Shown here one piece after another: positions 1 to 10,625 of a stretch of 64,000 nt of DNA. The DNA is from Phoenix dactylifera (taxonomy: Eukaryota > Streptophyta > Magnoliopsida > Arecales > Arecaceae): assembly GCF_009389715.1 (NCBI RefSeq), contig NC_052404.1, positions 2,410,738 through 2,474,737 of the forward strand. The letters run 5' to 3'. The notes below the pieces were generated by a model. That model was not told the DNA's origin. It did no database searches and saw nothing but the letters and a program-made list of their open reading frames with translations. The number at the start of each line of letters is the position of its first letter. Within the stretch, counting starts at the first letter, position 1. The position numbers were made by a program, and so were the translations under genes.

Positions 1-227
1 GTCCTTCCATTGGTGTAACGTCCGGTGGGCTGTCCACCGGAGGCTGTGAAGTCGATGCCATTAGGCCTTATATCGGCCTTCGACAACGACGGAAGGTAGT
101 TATTATTGCCGCAGTCGACAAGAGAGTCCCCAAATACAAAGGAGGCTCCCAACGCCTCATCACCTCTGCTGACCGCCACCATGGTGCAAAGCACCAGCAG
201 CAGCAGCAATGGCAAGCCCATGGCCAT
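1..227 (-). CDS. GDSL esterase/lipase, 5' part (cut by window edge)
   Basis: First 75 codons plus two bases of a secreted GDSL/SGNH hydrolase that continues past the left edge. The start ATG (225-227) begins MAMGLPLLLLLVLC, a signal peptide ending near residue 22. GDSL block I follows: FVFGDSLVDCGNNN at residues 30-43, with the nucleophile Ser at residue 35. The family motif PTGRYTNGR is at residues 67-75. The oxyanion Gly and Asn blocks and the Asp-His pair would lie outside the window. Enzymes of this family hydrolyse ester bonds of lipids, cutin or cell-wall acyl groups in the extracytoplasmic space; the substrate cannot be told from this part. A second in-frame ATG is at codon 3; I chose the first because it gives the full signal peptide. 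A TATA box lies about 75 bases upstream. Confidence 0.93.
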   Translation of the reverse strand, partial: MAMGLPLLLLLVLCTMVAVSRGDEALGASFVFGDSLVDCGNNNYLPSLSKADIRPNGIDFTASGGQPTGRYTNGR

Positions 228-252
228 CTCGCCAACTCTCTTTCTCACTGAA

Positions 253-276
253 TCAAGCAAGTTCTAAGGAGAGCAT
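253..276 (-). promoter_or_regulatory. possible upstream ORF in the GDSL leader
   Basis: ATG CTC TCC TTA GAA CTT GCT TGA (seven codons plus stop) ends 25 bases before the GDSL start. Its ATG sits about where transcription should begin, so it may or may not be in the mRNA. Confidence 0.25.
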
Positions 277-301
277 GGTTACAACCCAGAACGCTACAGA
301 G

Positions 302-307
302 TTTATA
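302..307 (-). promoter_or_regulatory. TATA box of the GDSL lipase gene
   Basis: TATAAA on the minus strand in the context GGCTATAAAC, 75 bases before the start codon. This predicts transcription starting near position 270-275. Confidence 0.6.
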
Positions 308-680
308 GCCACTCTTTTCTTCATAGAGGAGGAGAGCGCCCAAGACTAAAACACTTCAACTTAACCTGTGCTAGTTATAGCTATTGGAGTTCGGTACGAC
401 CTTTCCTTTTGGATGTGATGGGGAGAAGGGGAGGTTGAGAGGAGTTCTAGCCTTCTAGAGCTGGTGGTTCATCAAGACCCAACGCTTTGTTGCCTTTGTC
501 CATCCATCTCCTTCCGGCTTGTCCATGCGTTCTTTGCAATTCATTGTGGGTCAAGGGAGCTGATGCGTGCTGCAATCCAAGATCAACTTTTTTATGCATG
601 AATAGGTGGAAATTTAGGTAGCCGTTAGGTGGGAAGTTGAGTACCTGACCATTAATGGAGACAAACTTGTTCTTCTCCAA

Positions 681-1340
681 AATGGCCTTACGACTGGGGT
701 ATCTGAATTTGTTTTAGACCAAGTTTTCCCACGTTCCAATCTCATACTAGATTTCATACCCTTGCACATTCTCTAGATGGATTTCATTCGGAGATGATGG
801 TAGCAAAATAGTATTGATGAGAGGATCTATCATGCAAATTTTTGCAGATCGTTATGGGGGGAGGCGGTTTGAAGTGCTAAAGTTCTTTAGTCATCTTTAG
901 GTTTTTAGTTGCTTGGGAAGGTGGCAGCTGGATTATTGGTTAGAACTTAGAACAAACTAAAAGATATCTTAGAAGTTTTGTATCCTGCAGCATATGTTTT
1001 CACACAAGATACAGGAAAGTTAGGTGAGTCCATGATAATATTGGGTGGTTGGTAACCCACCACCATTTCAGCATCCTAGATCATCAAGGCTGACTAAATC
1101 ATAGGGCTCAGTAGGCCGGTGCTGGGCCAAGTTTGTCAGGTTGGGCTTTGTTGGGCTAAACGGGAAAAGGGCCAAAGCCCAAGAACAACTGCAAGCCTCT
1201 GCTCATAACCCCCCCCATAAGAAATCAAGTCCATGCCACTCCCATAAACCCCGGAGGAAATCTTTCTAGTCCTACGTGTCACAGCATGCTGCAAGGCCAT
1301 TCTTACCTCCTTATAATTATGAGAGCACTCAGAGCTTCCA
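681..1340. other. intergenic, no gene recognised
   Basis: AT-rich sequence upstream of the GDSL gene. Around 1085-1180 there are GGGCT/GGGCC-rich words such as aggccggtgctgggcc, typical of decayed hAT termini, but no paired end or target duplication is visible. Confidence 0.4.
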
Positions 1341-1785
1341 TGCTATAACTATAATAATTTAGAAAAATAGCTAGCCGAAAGATATTTTTTGAGTTCCTTA
1401 GTTCTGTATAGATACCCAAGATCTCCTTGGCGAATAACCGATGTGAGACTAAACACATGTCTAGACAAATCCTCACATACTCCTCCCGTTGTAGCTTTGA
1501 TGTCTTCGTTGGGCTAAGGATTCAAATCCATTCAAATCTAATCACAAGCATCACGATTGGCTCGTGGTCAGCCTTATGAGCCTGTGCTGCAGTGTTCCCT
1601 AGTCCACATAGGCTATAGGCTAGATCTGCTTTGATATCATTTGTAACAACTCAGGACCTCATTTAGAATGGCTAGTTGAAAGTTATTTTTTAAATTTTTT
1701 AGACCTATACAAGCATCCAAAATCTTTACAACGAATAAACAATTTAGGACTAAACAACATAAGACTTCCCAAGTGTCAGCATTTT
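1341..1785 (-). mobile_element. TRIM retrotransposon, two LTRs with primer site
   Basis: Read on the minus strand, a 5' LTR (about 1642-1785, ends GTTGTTACA) is followed by the sequence TGATATCAAAGC (1628-1639). This is close to the initiator-Met-tRNA primer site TGGTATCAGAGC. A non-coding internal part of about 160 bp and a purine-rich stretch then lead to a 3' LTR (about 1341-1477) containing the same block AGTC-CACATCGGTTATTCGCC. No protein is encoded, which fits a terminal-repeat retrotransposon in miniature. The internal part is clearly related to 58170-58290. Outer borders are approximate. Confidence 0.7.
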
Positions 1786-1789
1786 AGCT

Positions 1790-3674
1790 TGCTTTGTACA
1801 ATGATTAGTTCAATTACATCGTATAATCCATTATCTTATTTCAGCAGCCAGTCATATTGATGAATTAATTCAGTTTTTAATGTACAAACTCGTAGAAAAA
1901 GAAGAAATTAAGAAACATTGATGTGAATGAGGTGTGCTAGTTCTAGACTCAGGCGGTGCCACAACCACGTCAACAGAGTAAATGAACAGGCACTGGTAGA
2001 TCACAAGGAATCCAGATTGAGTTATGCTGGAAGAAATAGCAACTGTTCAAGATAGTGACAAGGTGTTAAAAAAAAATGAATTACTCATAATAGCGCAAAC
2101 ATTACATGGATATGACAAGACTATCCCAAGTATGATCCAACAAGGTGTTAAAAAAAAAAAAAGTTGAAGGAATGGGTAAACCTGCAAGAAGTTGAAGGAG
2201 AAAAGTACTACTAAAGAAACAGAAGACCATTAGATTTGATGCAAGAATTATTAGTGAATGCAAAACAAAAAAGTTGATCAGTTAGTAATAACTATCAGGT
2301 ATCTGATAATTCCACAGTACCATAGATTTTGTGACTTGCTGTCTCATTAATGACTAATCGAATCATATGAGAAATTTTTTAACAATCATCACACTAGGAA
2401 AAAATATGACCATCCTACCATATCTAAGTGATGCATGCTTCAAAGAGTGATACAATGGCCCATGCAGCCATCCACTTGATCAGGCTGAAGAAAAATTAAT
2501 AAGCTAAATGACAGCTTCTTTGCCAAATGTTTCGCACTACAGCCAAAATAGAAGAGATGATCAAAGTATGCACTGTTCCATGGTATGATATAAGGTCTAC
2601 TTCATAACTTAAGAGACTTTGAAGTTATTCCCAATGTGATATTGAGTTGAAATAAATTTGATCCAAGATATAGCATTAATTCCCAATGATAAGCCAGATC
2701 ATATCCACTGCAAGAATTCTAATAATACAAGGTACCATCAATATAGGTTTATTTTGCACAAAAAAGCATCAGTGTAGTCTACTGTGAGCTAATTAATTTG
2801 CCTTCCCTAATCATAAATAATTTTCATAATTATCTGAAACAGATCCATGGCCTGGAGTTCACTTGACAATAGGGTAAACCTAATGTACGAATTAGCCTAC
2901 TTTCAGACATCCCACATCAGTTAAATAATTTCTACGAATTGAAATGATCTCCTCACATGATACCTACTTCACCTATGAAAAACGCATTTAATTATCGAGA
3001 TCTCTTAAATGAATTGGTTCTGCAGAAGATTTTTTTTTTAGCATATCTTTCACCTTCAATATCAATACCAGTGACTATTGTTTTATTGATTTATATTGCA
3101 GGAATAATATGACCAGAAGCATTTCAAGTAGAACATAATGATCAACTCAGGCAGGCTCTAACCCAATTGGCACAGCTCCAGCAGCTTTTCAATTCTTTAG
3201 TTCCCTCCATATGAACTACAAAGTCAAGGGGTTGATTCATATAAAACCTTATACTCAATGAGAGTGGGAGCCTTGGCTTAAAGCACTTAAAGAGAAAAAG
3301 CCATCTGCATTACCTCTCACGGACATCCTTTGTGGAGATACCATTAATTTTCTAGAAATTGACCGGAATAACATTGCAGGCCATCCATCAATCAACCAAA
3401 TATCATTTATTAGAAAAGTGAATAGAAGGCAGTAGCCAGTTAAAAGATGTACTCATGACACATTTAAAATAAGTCACACAAAGGACCGAGTGTTAAGGTC
3501 CCTAACCAAATAATGGATAAATTTGTTTCCTTAAGTCCACAAATCATAACAAGAGGTAGATCAGTTGTCAAATGTATAAATCTTTGAGTTCATTACCAAT
3601 GGAATGCAAAAGAATGGCAAGAAAACAACTCAAGAGAAACATGATATCCTCATTACATCAAGTAATCTGATCTT
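1790..3674. other. intergenic, 3' flank of the MGCGG gene
   Basis: AT-rich with several A-runs. A short block caaggtgttaaaaaaaaa occurs twice (about 2060 and 2140). No coding region, RNA gene or recognisable transposon end was found; the right-hand part should hold the 3' UTR of the next gene. Confidence 0.4.
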
Positions 3675-4739
3675 TTATGGAGCTGATGAGCCACTCAGAA
3701 GCGCACCCTCTCCTACAATCTTCTTTTCTGCAATAACCACTTCACCTTCATCCGTTTCTTCGACAGATAATGTTTCTTTAAAATCATTGGAACTTTTGCC
3801 AATTGAATCCCCTGCAAAAAGAAAACAAATTGATCAAAACAAAAAAAAAAACATCTTAATAAGTTATTAATTTTATGATGAAAAAGCTACATTATTAAAC
3901 TAGATTCTATTCATTAGAGTCCGACCTCCTAAATAATGACCATGATGAAACCAAAAGAACGTATCCAAAGCTTTTTTGGTGGAGAATGTAGAACAGTTAC
4001 GTATTTTCAAACATCAAATTTTATGATAGACTAAGATAATGGAATCTAAGCATGGTATTTTGTGTAAGCCAAGAAAGAAAAAAAAATCAAAAGACACAGC
4101 ATGACGCAAAAAAAAAACATCGGTAGTGTTTTGTTTGTGTCTTAGTCTAAATGGCCTGGCTTGGTGCATGGCATTTTTTCGGCAAGCTTGCGCGGTAGCA
4201 TGAGATTAATAGGTCTATTAGTCTTAACGTATACATATAAATTCAAAAAGTTTTCAAGCATGCATACCATCATCATCATTTTTGAGGTCAACCTCCTCTT
4301 TCTCTTCCTCTTGTGTTTCTGTCTCGGTTTCTTTCAACTCTTCCTCCATACCCTCCTCTTCAACCACATTAGCATCACGATCTTTTCTCAGCGAAAGGTG
4401 GTCGACCTCTTCGCCTCCGGCCTCTGCTTCAACTATCTCTGCATCCTTCCTTGGCGATAAGTATTCATTCGGCGTCTCATTTGTTGTCAGCTGCTCCTCT
4501 TCAGTGTCCCCCACCACCATCGAAGCAGTAGGTTTCTCGTTTCCCTGCAAGCCGCCATTGGTGTCTGCCATCTCCGCTTTCTCTACGATGGACTGCGAGC
4601 TGTTGTCGGCCGAACTGACGTCTGTTGTCGTTGAGGATGCTTTGCTCTTCGAAGCGGTTGCTTCCTTTTGAGAAAGCTTGCCGGTGCTCACCGTGTTGCC
4701 GGTGGCCACATCCTGCTGCTTTGAACCACCACAGCCCAT
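3675..4739 (-). CDS. small acidic protein with N-terminal MGC lipidation motif
   Basis: Two exons, 4268-4739 and 3675-3811, joined by GTATGC...TTTTTGCAG in phase 1, give 202 residues. The protein begins MGCGGSKQQ: Gly-2 is a predicted N-myristoylation site and Cys-3 a likely palmitoylation site, which would anchor it to the plasma membrane. The rest looks unstructured, Ser/Thr-rich up to about residue 60 and very Glu/Asp-rich from about 80 to 157. Exon 2 adds DSIGKSSNDFKETLSVEETD and ends in LLSGSSAP. No catalytic domain is visible and I do not recognise a named family, though membrane-tethered disordered plant proteins starting MGC are common. An in-frame GTG four codons upstream was ignored because only the ATG creates the MGC start. 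The leader is CT-rich on the coding strand. Confidence 0.82.
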
Positions 4740-6209
4740 TGCAACACACACACAGAGAGAAAGAGAGAGAGGAATTTGGTTGGAGTACGAAGAAAGAAGA
4801 GAGAGCTAGGAGAGGAGAATTGATGGAAGAGAGGTTTGAAGGGGAATGGAATTCTTATGGAGTCTTTTGACAGCTTGGAATGAGGAGGGTGGCGCTACTT
4901 TGGGGAATGAAACGTTGTGACGACTGGAAACTGAATGGAATTTTGGGGGATTCTTGTTGGCAAATGGTTGAGGCTTCGCTGTCGCAGATCTTTTCTCTCC
5001 GATTTTTTCTCCTTTCTAATTATAACCATTTCGGACGGTGCTCTTCAAGCTTTTTGTGGACATCATTTAATAACGCCGTTATTCTACTAGAAAAGACCCC
5101 ATCAAAGTGGTTACTAAATGATATCGTTTATAATGGTAATTACAGCATTAATTGTCCCAACTTGCACGTATTAAGATTTTTTTGAATTTAAAATAGTGAT
5201 TATTATTTGTTTCTGGTACCTGCAATGCACATGATTCTTGTGAAAGAAATATATATATATATATATATTATCGGAAAGTAGAATTGGCATAAAATTATGG
5301 TTTATTTCTTAGATTTTCTTTTCTTTTTATCTTCCTATTTTTACTCTCTTTTCTATTTATATTGGGACTCTATCGGAAAAAAAGGCATTATAACAAAATT
5401 ACTATCAAATATTGGTTGTTATTTTCTAACATAACATATATAACTTTATAGCCTTTTGTTTAACTATTATAACAACCTATGAACATTATAATGGCCTTTT
5501 CCTCTCTCTTTTTTTTTGGCTGTGTGGGAGTCCTACTCGTATGTAAATAGTTGGGACTGGTTTGAGACTCGAATCCAGGTTTTTGCGTTCTAAGAAAATT
5601 CATGCTAATATATTAAAATTTTGAGAGAGATCATCACAGCTTGAATCTTGGACCCATGTCTTATAAGAAGAGGGATATGACCACCGGCTAATGCTCAATT
5701 CATAATGGCTATTCTCTTAAACCATTGCTTTATATTTTATTTTGAAGAATGGATTTAGATCTGCTGCACTCCAATGACATCTATAATGCACCCTATGCTT
5801 GATGCATGGCTTGTGAGGCCCACAAGATAAAGCCAAGATGTTCATAAAGTGCATTAGAGTGAAATAAGCCTATTTTTTTCCATGCTAGAGCATGTTTTTT
5901 TTTTCCGAGGGAGAAATTCTAGAATCAAAGATCTACATTTCACCTACCTAGTTTTAGGAGCGACAATTGGCAAGTCAGGTTGAGTCCATCTTTTATATTA
6001 AGATCCTACCAAAACTCAACTTGACCTACTAGCTACTGGCCCGTATCCAAATTTAATTGTGTCAAGCATTTTTGAATAGTTTTGCTTCAAGCTATCTCGA
6101 AACATTTTTTGCTACATCAAATTATCAAAATATTCTTTGTTTTTTTTTCTAATTAAAACTTTGAATAATTTGATCGATATCAAATAGCTAATGGCACTCA
6201 TTACAAAAA

Positions 6210-6257
<48 letters not shown>

Positions 6258-6980
6258 TAAAATATAATTACATATATATCTTTTATGACTTGATGGGTGG
6301 GTTGGGTCAGATAAACAAGTCCAAATGTCCCTGACTAGATCCTGGCAAGTGCTATGTTGTTGATTACTCGCATGATCTTTTGTGAGAAATAGAAAGGATG
6401 GATTGATAAGCCCTAATTCTTTTGTGAACTTTTGCAAAGGCATTACAGACAATCAATAAATGTCTCTCAGATGCAATCTACGCCATGTCACATGGTAGGC
6501 TAGATGGTGATGACCGAGCTTCTGGTCTAATTCATTCAGGCAATGATGTATTGGAGACATTCAAATACTCCCCGGAAGCCAGGTCATTCTTGTGCTTGGA
6601 CTTTGGCTATTGGAACTTTTTCCTTAAATTTGGCTTAAATGAAGTTCTAGTTTTTTTATTCGCCGAGTCAATATGTACTAAATTTTGTTATGTTTTGGAA
6701 GTAACAGGGATTGGTTGGAAATAACTAAAACCGCTAGTTTCTGCTACGAAGAATAGGTTCAATCTTTTAGCATGGCCAGATATGTCTCATTTCAAATCAC
6801 CTCAAAACATCACCTTAACACTTCCAAACCTCTATAGGGATTCCATTAGGTCCATCGACATGTATTCAAATTGTGTTGTTCTAATTGAAATTTTCACATG
6901 ATAGGCCTTTCTAACTATCAGATCTTCAATCTAAACTTTTCCCCATTTTATTAATTCTCTTGTCCTCTATCTCTTGCATA
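4740..6980. other. promoter side of the MGCGG gene and AT-rich spacer
   Basis: 4741-4830 is the GA/CT-rich leader of the gene at 3675-4739. Beyond it the DNA is AT-rich, with (TA)n runs at about 5249-5268 and 6212-6252. Imperfect inverted words around 5755-5875 (gcactcca.../...tgcattagagtg) hint at an old MITE. No gene was seen. Confidence 0.4.
6212..6252. repeat. (AT)n microsatellite
   Basis: About 20 uninterrupted AT units inside AT-rich spacer. Confidence 0.95.
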
Positions 6981-7117
6981 TGTGGGGACCCGTGCGGGCA
7001 TGTGTTTAATTCTACATCGATTATTCACCGGGTAGCTCTTGGGTATTTATACAGGAGTAAGGAACCCAACTAATACCTTTCAGTTAGCTATTTTGGGTGA
7101 GGTCCTGAGTTGTTATA
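6981..7117 (+). mobile_element. solo LTR of the TRIM family
   Basis: Begins TGTGGGGACCCGTGCGGGCA and ends GAGTTGTTATA. The internal order matches the other family copies: AATTCTACATCGATTATTCACC, then CTTGGGTATTTATACA. No primer site or second LTR follows, so it reads as a recombined solo LTR or a truncated copy. No clear target duplication. Confidence 0.65.
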
Positions 7118-7129
7118 CCATCAACCCTT

Positions 7130-8340
7130 CACCTTTTGCATTCAAAGGCAAGGGATTCAAAATTCTGGCATCTGGTAGATGGTATATTTGTTGATCACTG
7201 AAGTTTGATTTTTTTTTTTCATCTCTTTAGATATCCATGATGCCTTACCTTTGATTGAGTGCTCCTAAAGGTTTCCTTATAGTTAACTTCTGCAATGTTC
7301 ATTTGCACAAGTTAGTAACCATGGGGATGCTAAATGGCTGGCTTAGGGTCTTAAAGTTTGAAGTCGTGAGCAACAAGTGTTGGACTAGAGTAGAGCTAAT
7401 CATGGGCCGGCCTTGAAGCCTACATTATATTAATTTTTGGTCGGGCTTCGGGCCAGGCCTATTTAAAATTTGATATTTTTAGCCTAGCTTCTGGTCAGCT
7501 CTAGACTAGAGCTATGGCATTATTCAAGGGTTGGGTTGATTAGTCAATAGTTGACCCTTATCTGATCCACTGACGCCATTATTGCAAGATATGCTTCTTT
7601 ATATGATCCATATTTTATGCAGCACATTACAGATTCAATTTTCTTGAGATAACTTACAATGCTGGATTCACCTTTGGATACTTATCAGATTGTTTTGCCC
7701 TAGATTGTTTATTTAAAAGTAGAACCCGTTGTCTAGTTCCCTAAACTAGAACCCTTTTTCTTTTTTTTAAGTTCTCTTGGTATCAGTGTCTTCTGTTGGG
7801 CCATATAGCTGCTCTTTCCAATATACTGCAGTCAGCGTGCCAAATTGTTTGAAAATTGAGGGACCATGCCGCTGTTCTTGCTAATATACTGCAATCAGCG
7901 TGCCAAAGTGTTTGAAAATTGAGACACATCTCACGTTGGAGATTAGAGAAGAGATGCTCAGTTATAATTGATGGATATGGTTATGAGAAAAAAGTTTAGG
8001 GAACTTAGATTAGTTTCTTTGTTTTACTAGTAACCACTGTTTTTGTAAGTTTTGGAAGGTCAAAAGCTTCTTTGCTTTCTAATTACTAGTGTCCATTATG
8101 TGCAATGCACATGATAGAAGGCATGGAGGGCTGTGATCTTCCATCTGGTTAGAAAAAATTTGACCATGTATGTCAATGCACTCCGGGTTCGGGAGGTGCA
8201 CTTTTGTTTCACTCCCTCAGACTAAGAACTGAATAGTTGGTGCACATTTAAGATGAGGGTAGTTGCAATGCCATCGGGGGACCTCCTGAACAAAGAGGCA
8301 CTTTGGAGCTTCAATTATATCTTGAAATTGAGGTGGTGTA
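7130..8340. other. intergenic with a short tandem duplication
   Basis: 7800-7930 holds two copies of a block of about 65 bp sharing aatatactgca-tcagcgtgccaa and gtttgaaaattgag. 7395-7560 is rich in GGGCC/GGTCGGGC words like degraded hAT ends. No gene was recognised. Confidence 0.4.
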
Positions 8341-8477
8341 TGTCACAATCCAGGACCTCACCCAAAATGTCTAGCTGGAAGGTATTTTTTGGGTTTCTTA
8401 GTTCTATATACCTACCCAAAATCTTCTCGGTGAATAATTGATATGGGACTAAACGCAAGCTCACACAGGTCCTTACA
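8341..8477 (-). mobile_element. solo LTR of the TRIM family
   Basis: Opposite orientation to the copy at 6981. On the minus strand it starts TGTAAGGACC and ends GGATTGTGACA. The flanking 5 bases, GTGTA (8336-8340) and GTGTG (8478-8482), match at four of five positions, as expected for an old retrotransposon target duplication. Confidence 0.7.
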
Positions 8478-8479
8478 GT

Positions 8480-9170
8480 GTGTATTTGTGGGTGCATGTA
8501 TTCACATGCTTGCGTGCATGAATTTTTCCTGCTATGATTCCTGATGCTTGTTATTTTGACCCTGCAGATTTCAAACTTCATGGCGAACAAAATGACCAGA
8601 AATTGGGCGCATGATTTGTATGAGAAAGTTGCTCAAAGCATCTGAGCAGTATCTTGCAATTTGAGTTGGAAAGAATCCAATGGCTTATTATGGAAGAATA
8701 TGTAACTGCATGCGTTGCAGGACCGTTTTGATAGAAGCAATCTAATATTGTCTTCTCCTGCACACTAAGAACTCACAAGATTTTGGCCCCAATTATCGGC
8801 CTGGTGTCAGTGTTTCTGTATTGATTGAATGCTAAAAGTTGATGTAATTCATGCCTTGAAACTTTCCAATCACATCAAATGGTTACTCCTTTTGTTTCGT
8901 GGTGAATATCTATGAGCCTCAAAAATGATTACAGGTCCAATATGTAGTCCGATGAGTGAGTTATTTCTACATTTCACAAGTCCCTAGGATTATGCATGGC
9001 ATGGTGGCTTCAACTTTCAGGGCCTTGAAGTCTATTAGCTGCAGTTCATTTTGTGAGAAGTAGAAGGATTAAACGCCCACTTCATTTGCTGTAATTCTAA
9101 TCAGGTATTAAAAACACTATTACACTGTGAGGTTCTCACACATGTCAGCGAACAAATGTTACATGTTTGA
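8480..9170. other. intergenic, nothing recognised
   Basis: AT-rich spacer without a supported ORF, RNA gene or transposon end. Confidence 0.4.
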
Positions 9171-9687
9171 TTGGTTAACTTAGAATTAAAAAAGGACAGT
9201 AAGATGATTAGTGGCGGAGGCACAAACTTCGTCATCAGCAATCACAACTCTAGACTAGTGGCGGCGGGGGGTCGACGGATCTTCGACTCCTCTGTGGTGT
9301 GTGCTGAGCTTAGAGTTGCCTGGGATGATATCTTCTATACCCGGCAGATATTGGATGTGATCCGGCTCATCCTTGAGGGCGACTTAGCCACGGTGATCAA
9401 CTAGATTTGGGGTTGGAGACGCGCAGGCGAGGGCAGGCCGCTGCCCATCGATATTCGCAAACTACTAGAGGAGTATGGCTCCTATCAGGTTACGCACGTA
9501 TACAGAGAAGCAAACGGTGCAGCTGACTAGATTGTTTCCTATGCGGCTCACCATTTTGGAGGCTTCGTATGGACGGATCATGGCACAGTGCCGGGACCCT
9601 TATCTGGTCTTTTATTTTTTGATTTTATTGGTCGCATTCACACATGTAGAGTATGAGCGGCTGTTGTGCCAAAAAAAAAAAAAAAAA
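9171..9687 (+). pseudogene. LINE 3' fragment with broken RNase H domain
   Basis: The translation shows an RNase H-like domain as found at the end of plant L1-type LINE ORF2: GTNFVISNHNSRL, then AELRVAWDDIF, then, after an in-frame stop at about 9404 and a frame change, THVYREANGAAD. The last motif is the usual HV-REAN-AD signature. An A-run of 18 bases at 9670-9687 looks like the poly(A) tail marking the LINE 3' end. Upstream ORF2 parts are missing, so this is a 5'-truncated dead copy. Confidence 0.72.
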
Positions 9688-9689
9688 GT

Positions 9690-10625
9690 CACCATTGTTT
9701 CCATTATTCTGTTTCTTGGTTCAAGTATTGCCTCTTCCATCTGGCAATTTTTGCAGCGCTGGTAATTTTTTATTAGGATTTGGTCATCTCATTGGATGCA
9801 ACTCTATGCAAGGATCAAATCCTCGCAAGAGGTTGTCCAGTTCTCTCGGATACTGGGGTTGAGATCCAGGAGGATTATCTTATTCTGGTATCCATCTTAT
9901 TCCTGCAACTGGACGGCACGATGGGCAGACGGTTCTGGACCTCTGGTTGATGTCATAAGTCATAACCTGTGAGAGGAACTCTCTTGACAAGGAATGTCCA
10001 ACCTTTTGTTTATTAGGAGTCCATTAAGTGCGATATCTAACATTAGTAAGTGCATCCTCCGCTTATAAAGCAGGATATCTTATCCAACGGATACGATCGA
10101 TCTCTTTTCGTGCACGCCTCCATGTGACTTCTGAACTAGATACGCAGATCAGACGGTGGGTAGGAGCTAGAGACAACAATCCAGCACTTAAAAAATAAAT
10201 TGGTGGGCCTCACTCGGTGTCTTGAAAGAAATCATCACCTCCAACTTCGTGGATCCCCTGTTGGATCCCTTAGATTTAAGAAAAAATCTACGTTTTTAAG
10301 GACGAGCTCGATTGCCCCTTTCAGAAGCGACCTGCCATCTTTTTTAAAGTTCTCTAGTTGTCGAATCCGTACTTCCATTACTTCCCAAGTGCCGCGTTCT
10401 TTCCAAATTTACTCCGCCCTCCGCTCCCACGAGCTGAAATCCACCACCACCGCTTACCCTCCCTTCGTCCTTTTCTTTATCACTCCTTATCACGGATGAC
10501 GACCCAATCCCCAACCCTGTTATCTTTTTTATCTTCTCCCATTATTCAATACAATCTATATACAATATTGTTTTCTTACTATATATGTGCTCTCAGGCTG
10601 CTCTCTTCGCCTTTGGGGTTCACAG
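9690..10625. promoter_or_regulatory. 5' flank and leader of the MIEL1-like gene
   Basis: Spacer between the LINE tail and the MIEL1-like start. A TATATAT word sits at about 10580, only 45 bases before the ATG; tatatac at about 10558 is another candidate. Pyrimidine-rich sequence at 10430-10560 fits a leader or core promoter. The exact start of transcription cannot be set. Confidence 0.35.

Noticed and set aside
447..680. Open frame of 77 codons on minus near the GDSL gene
   Set aside because: It starts at TTG, not ATG, has no recognisable domain and no splice context linking it to a gene.
10200..10499. 99-codon open frame on plus before the MIEL1-like gene
   Set aside because: No homology signal, low-complexity Ser/Thr/Pro content; lies in the promoter and leader region.
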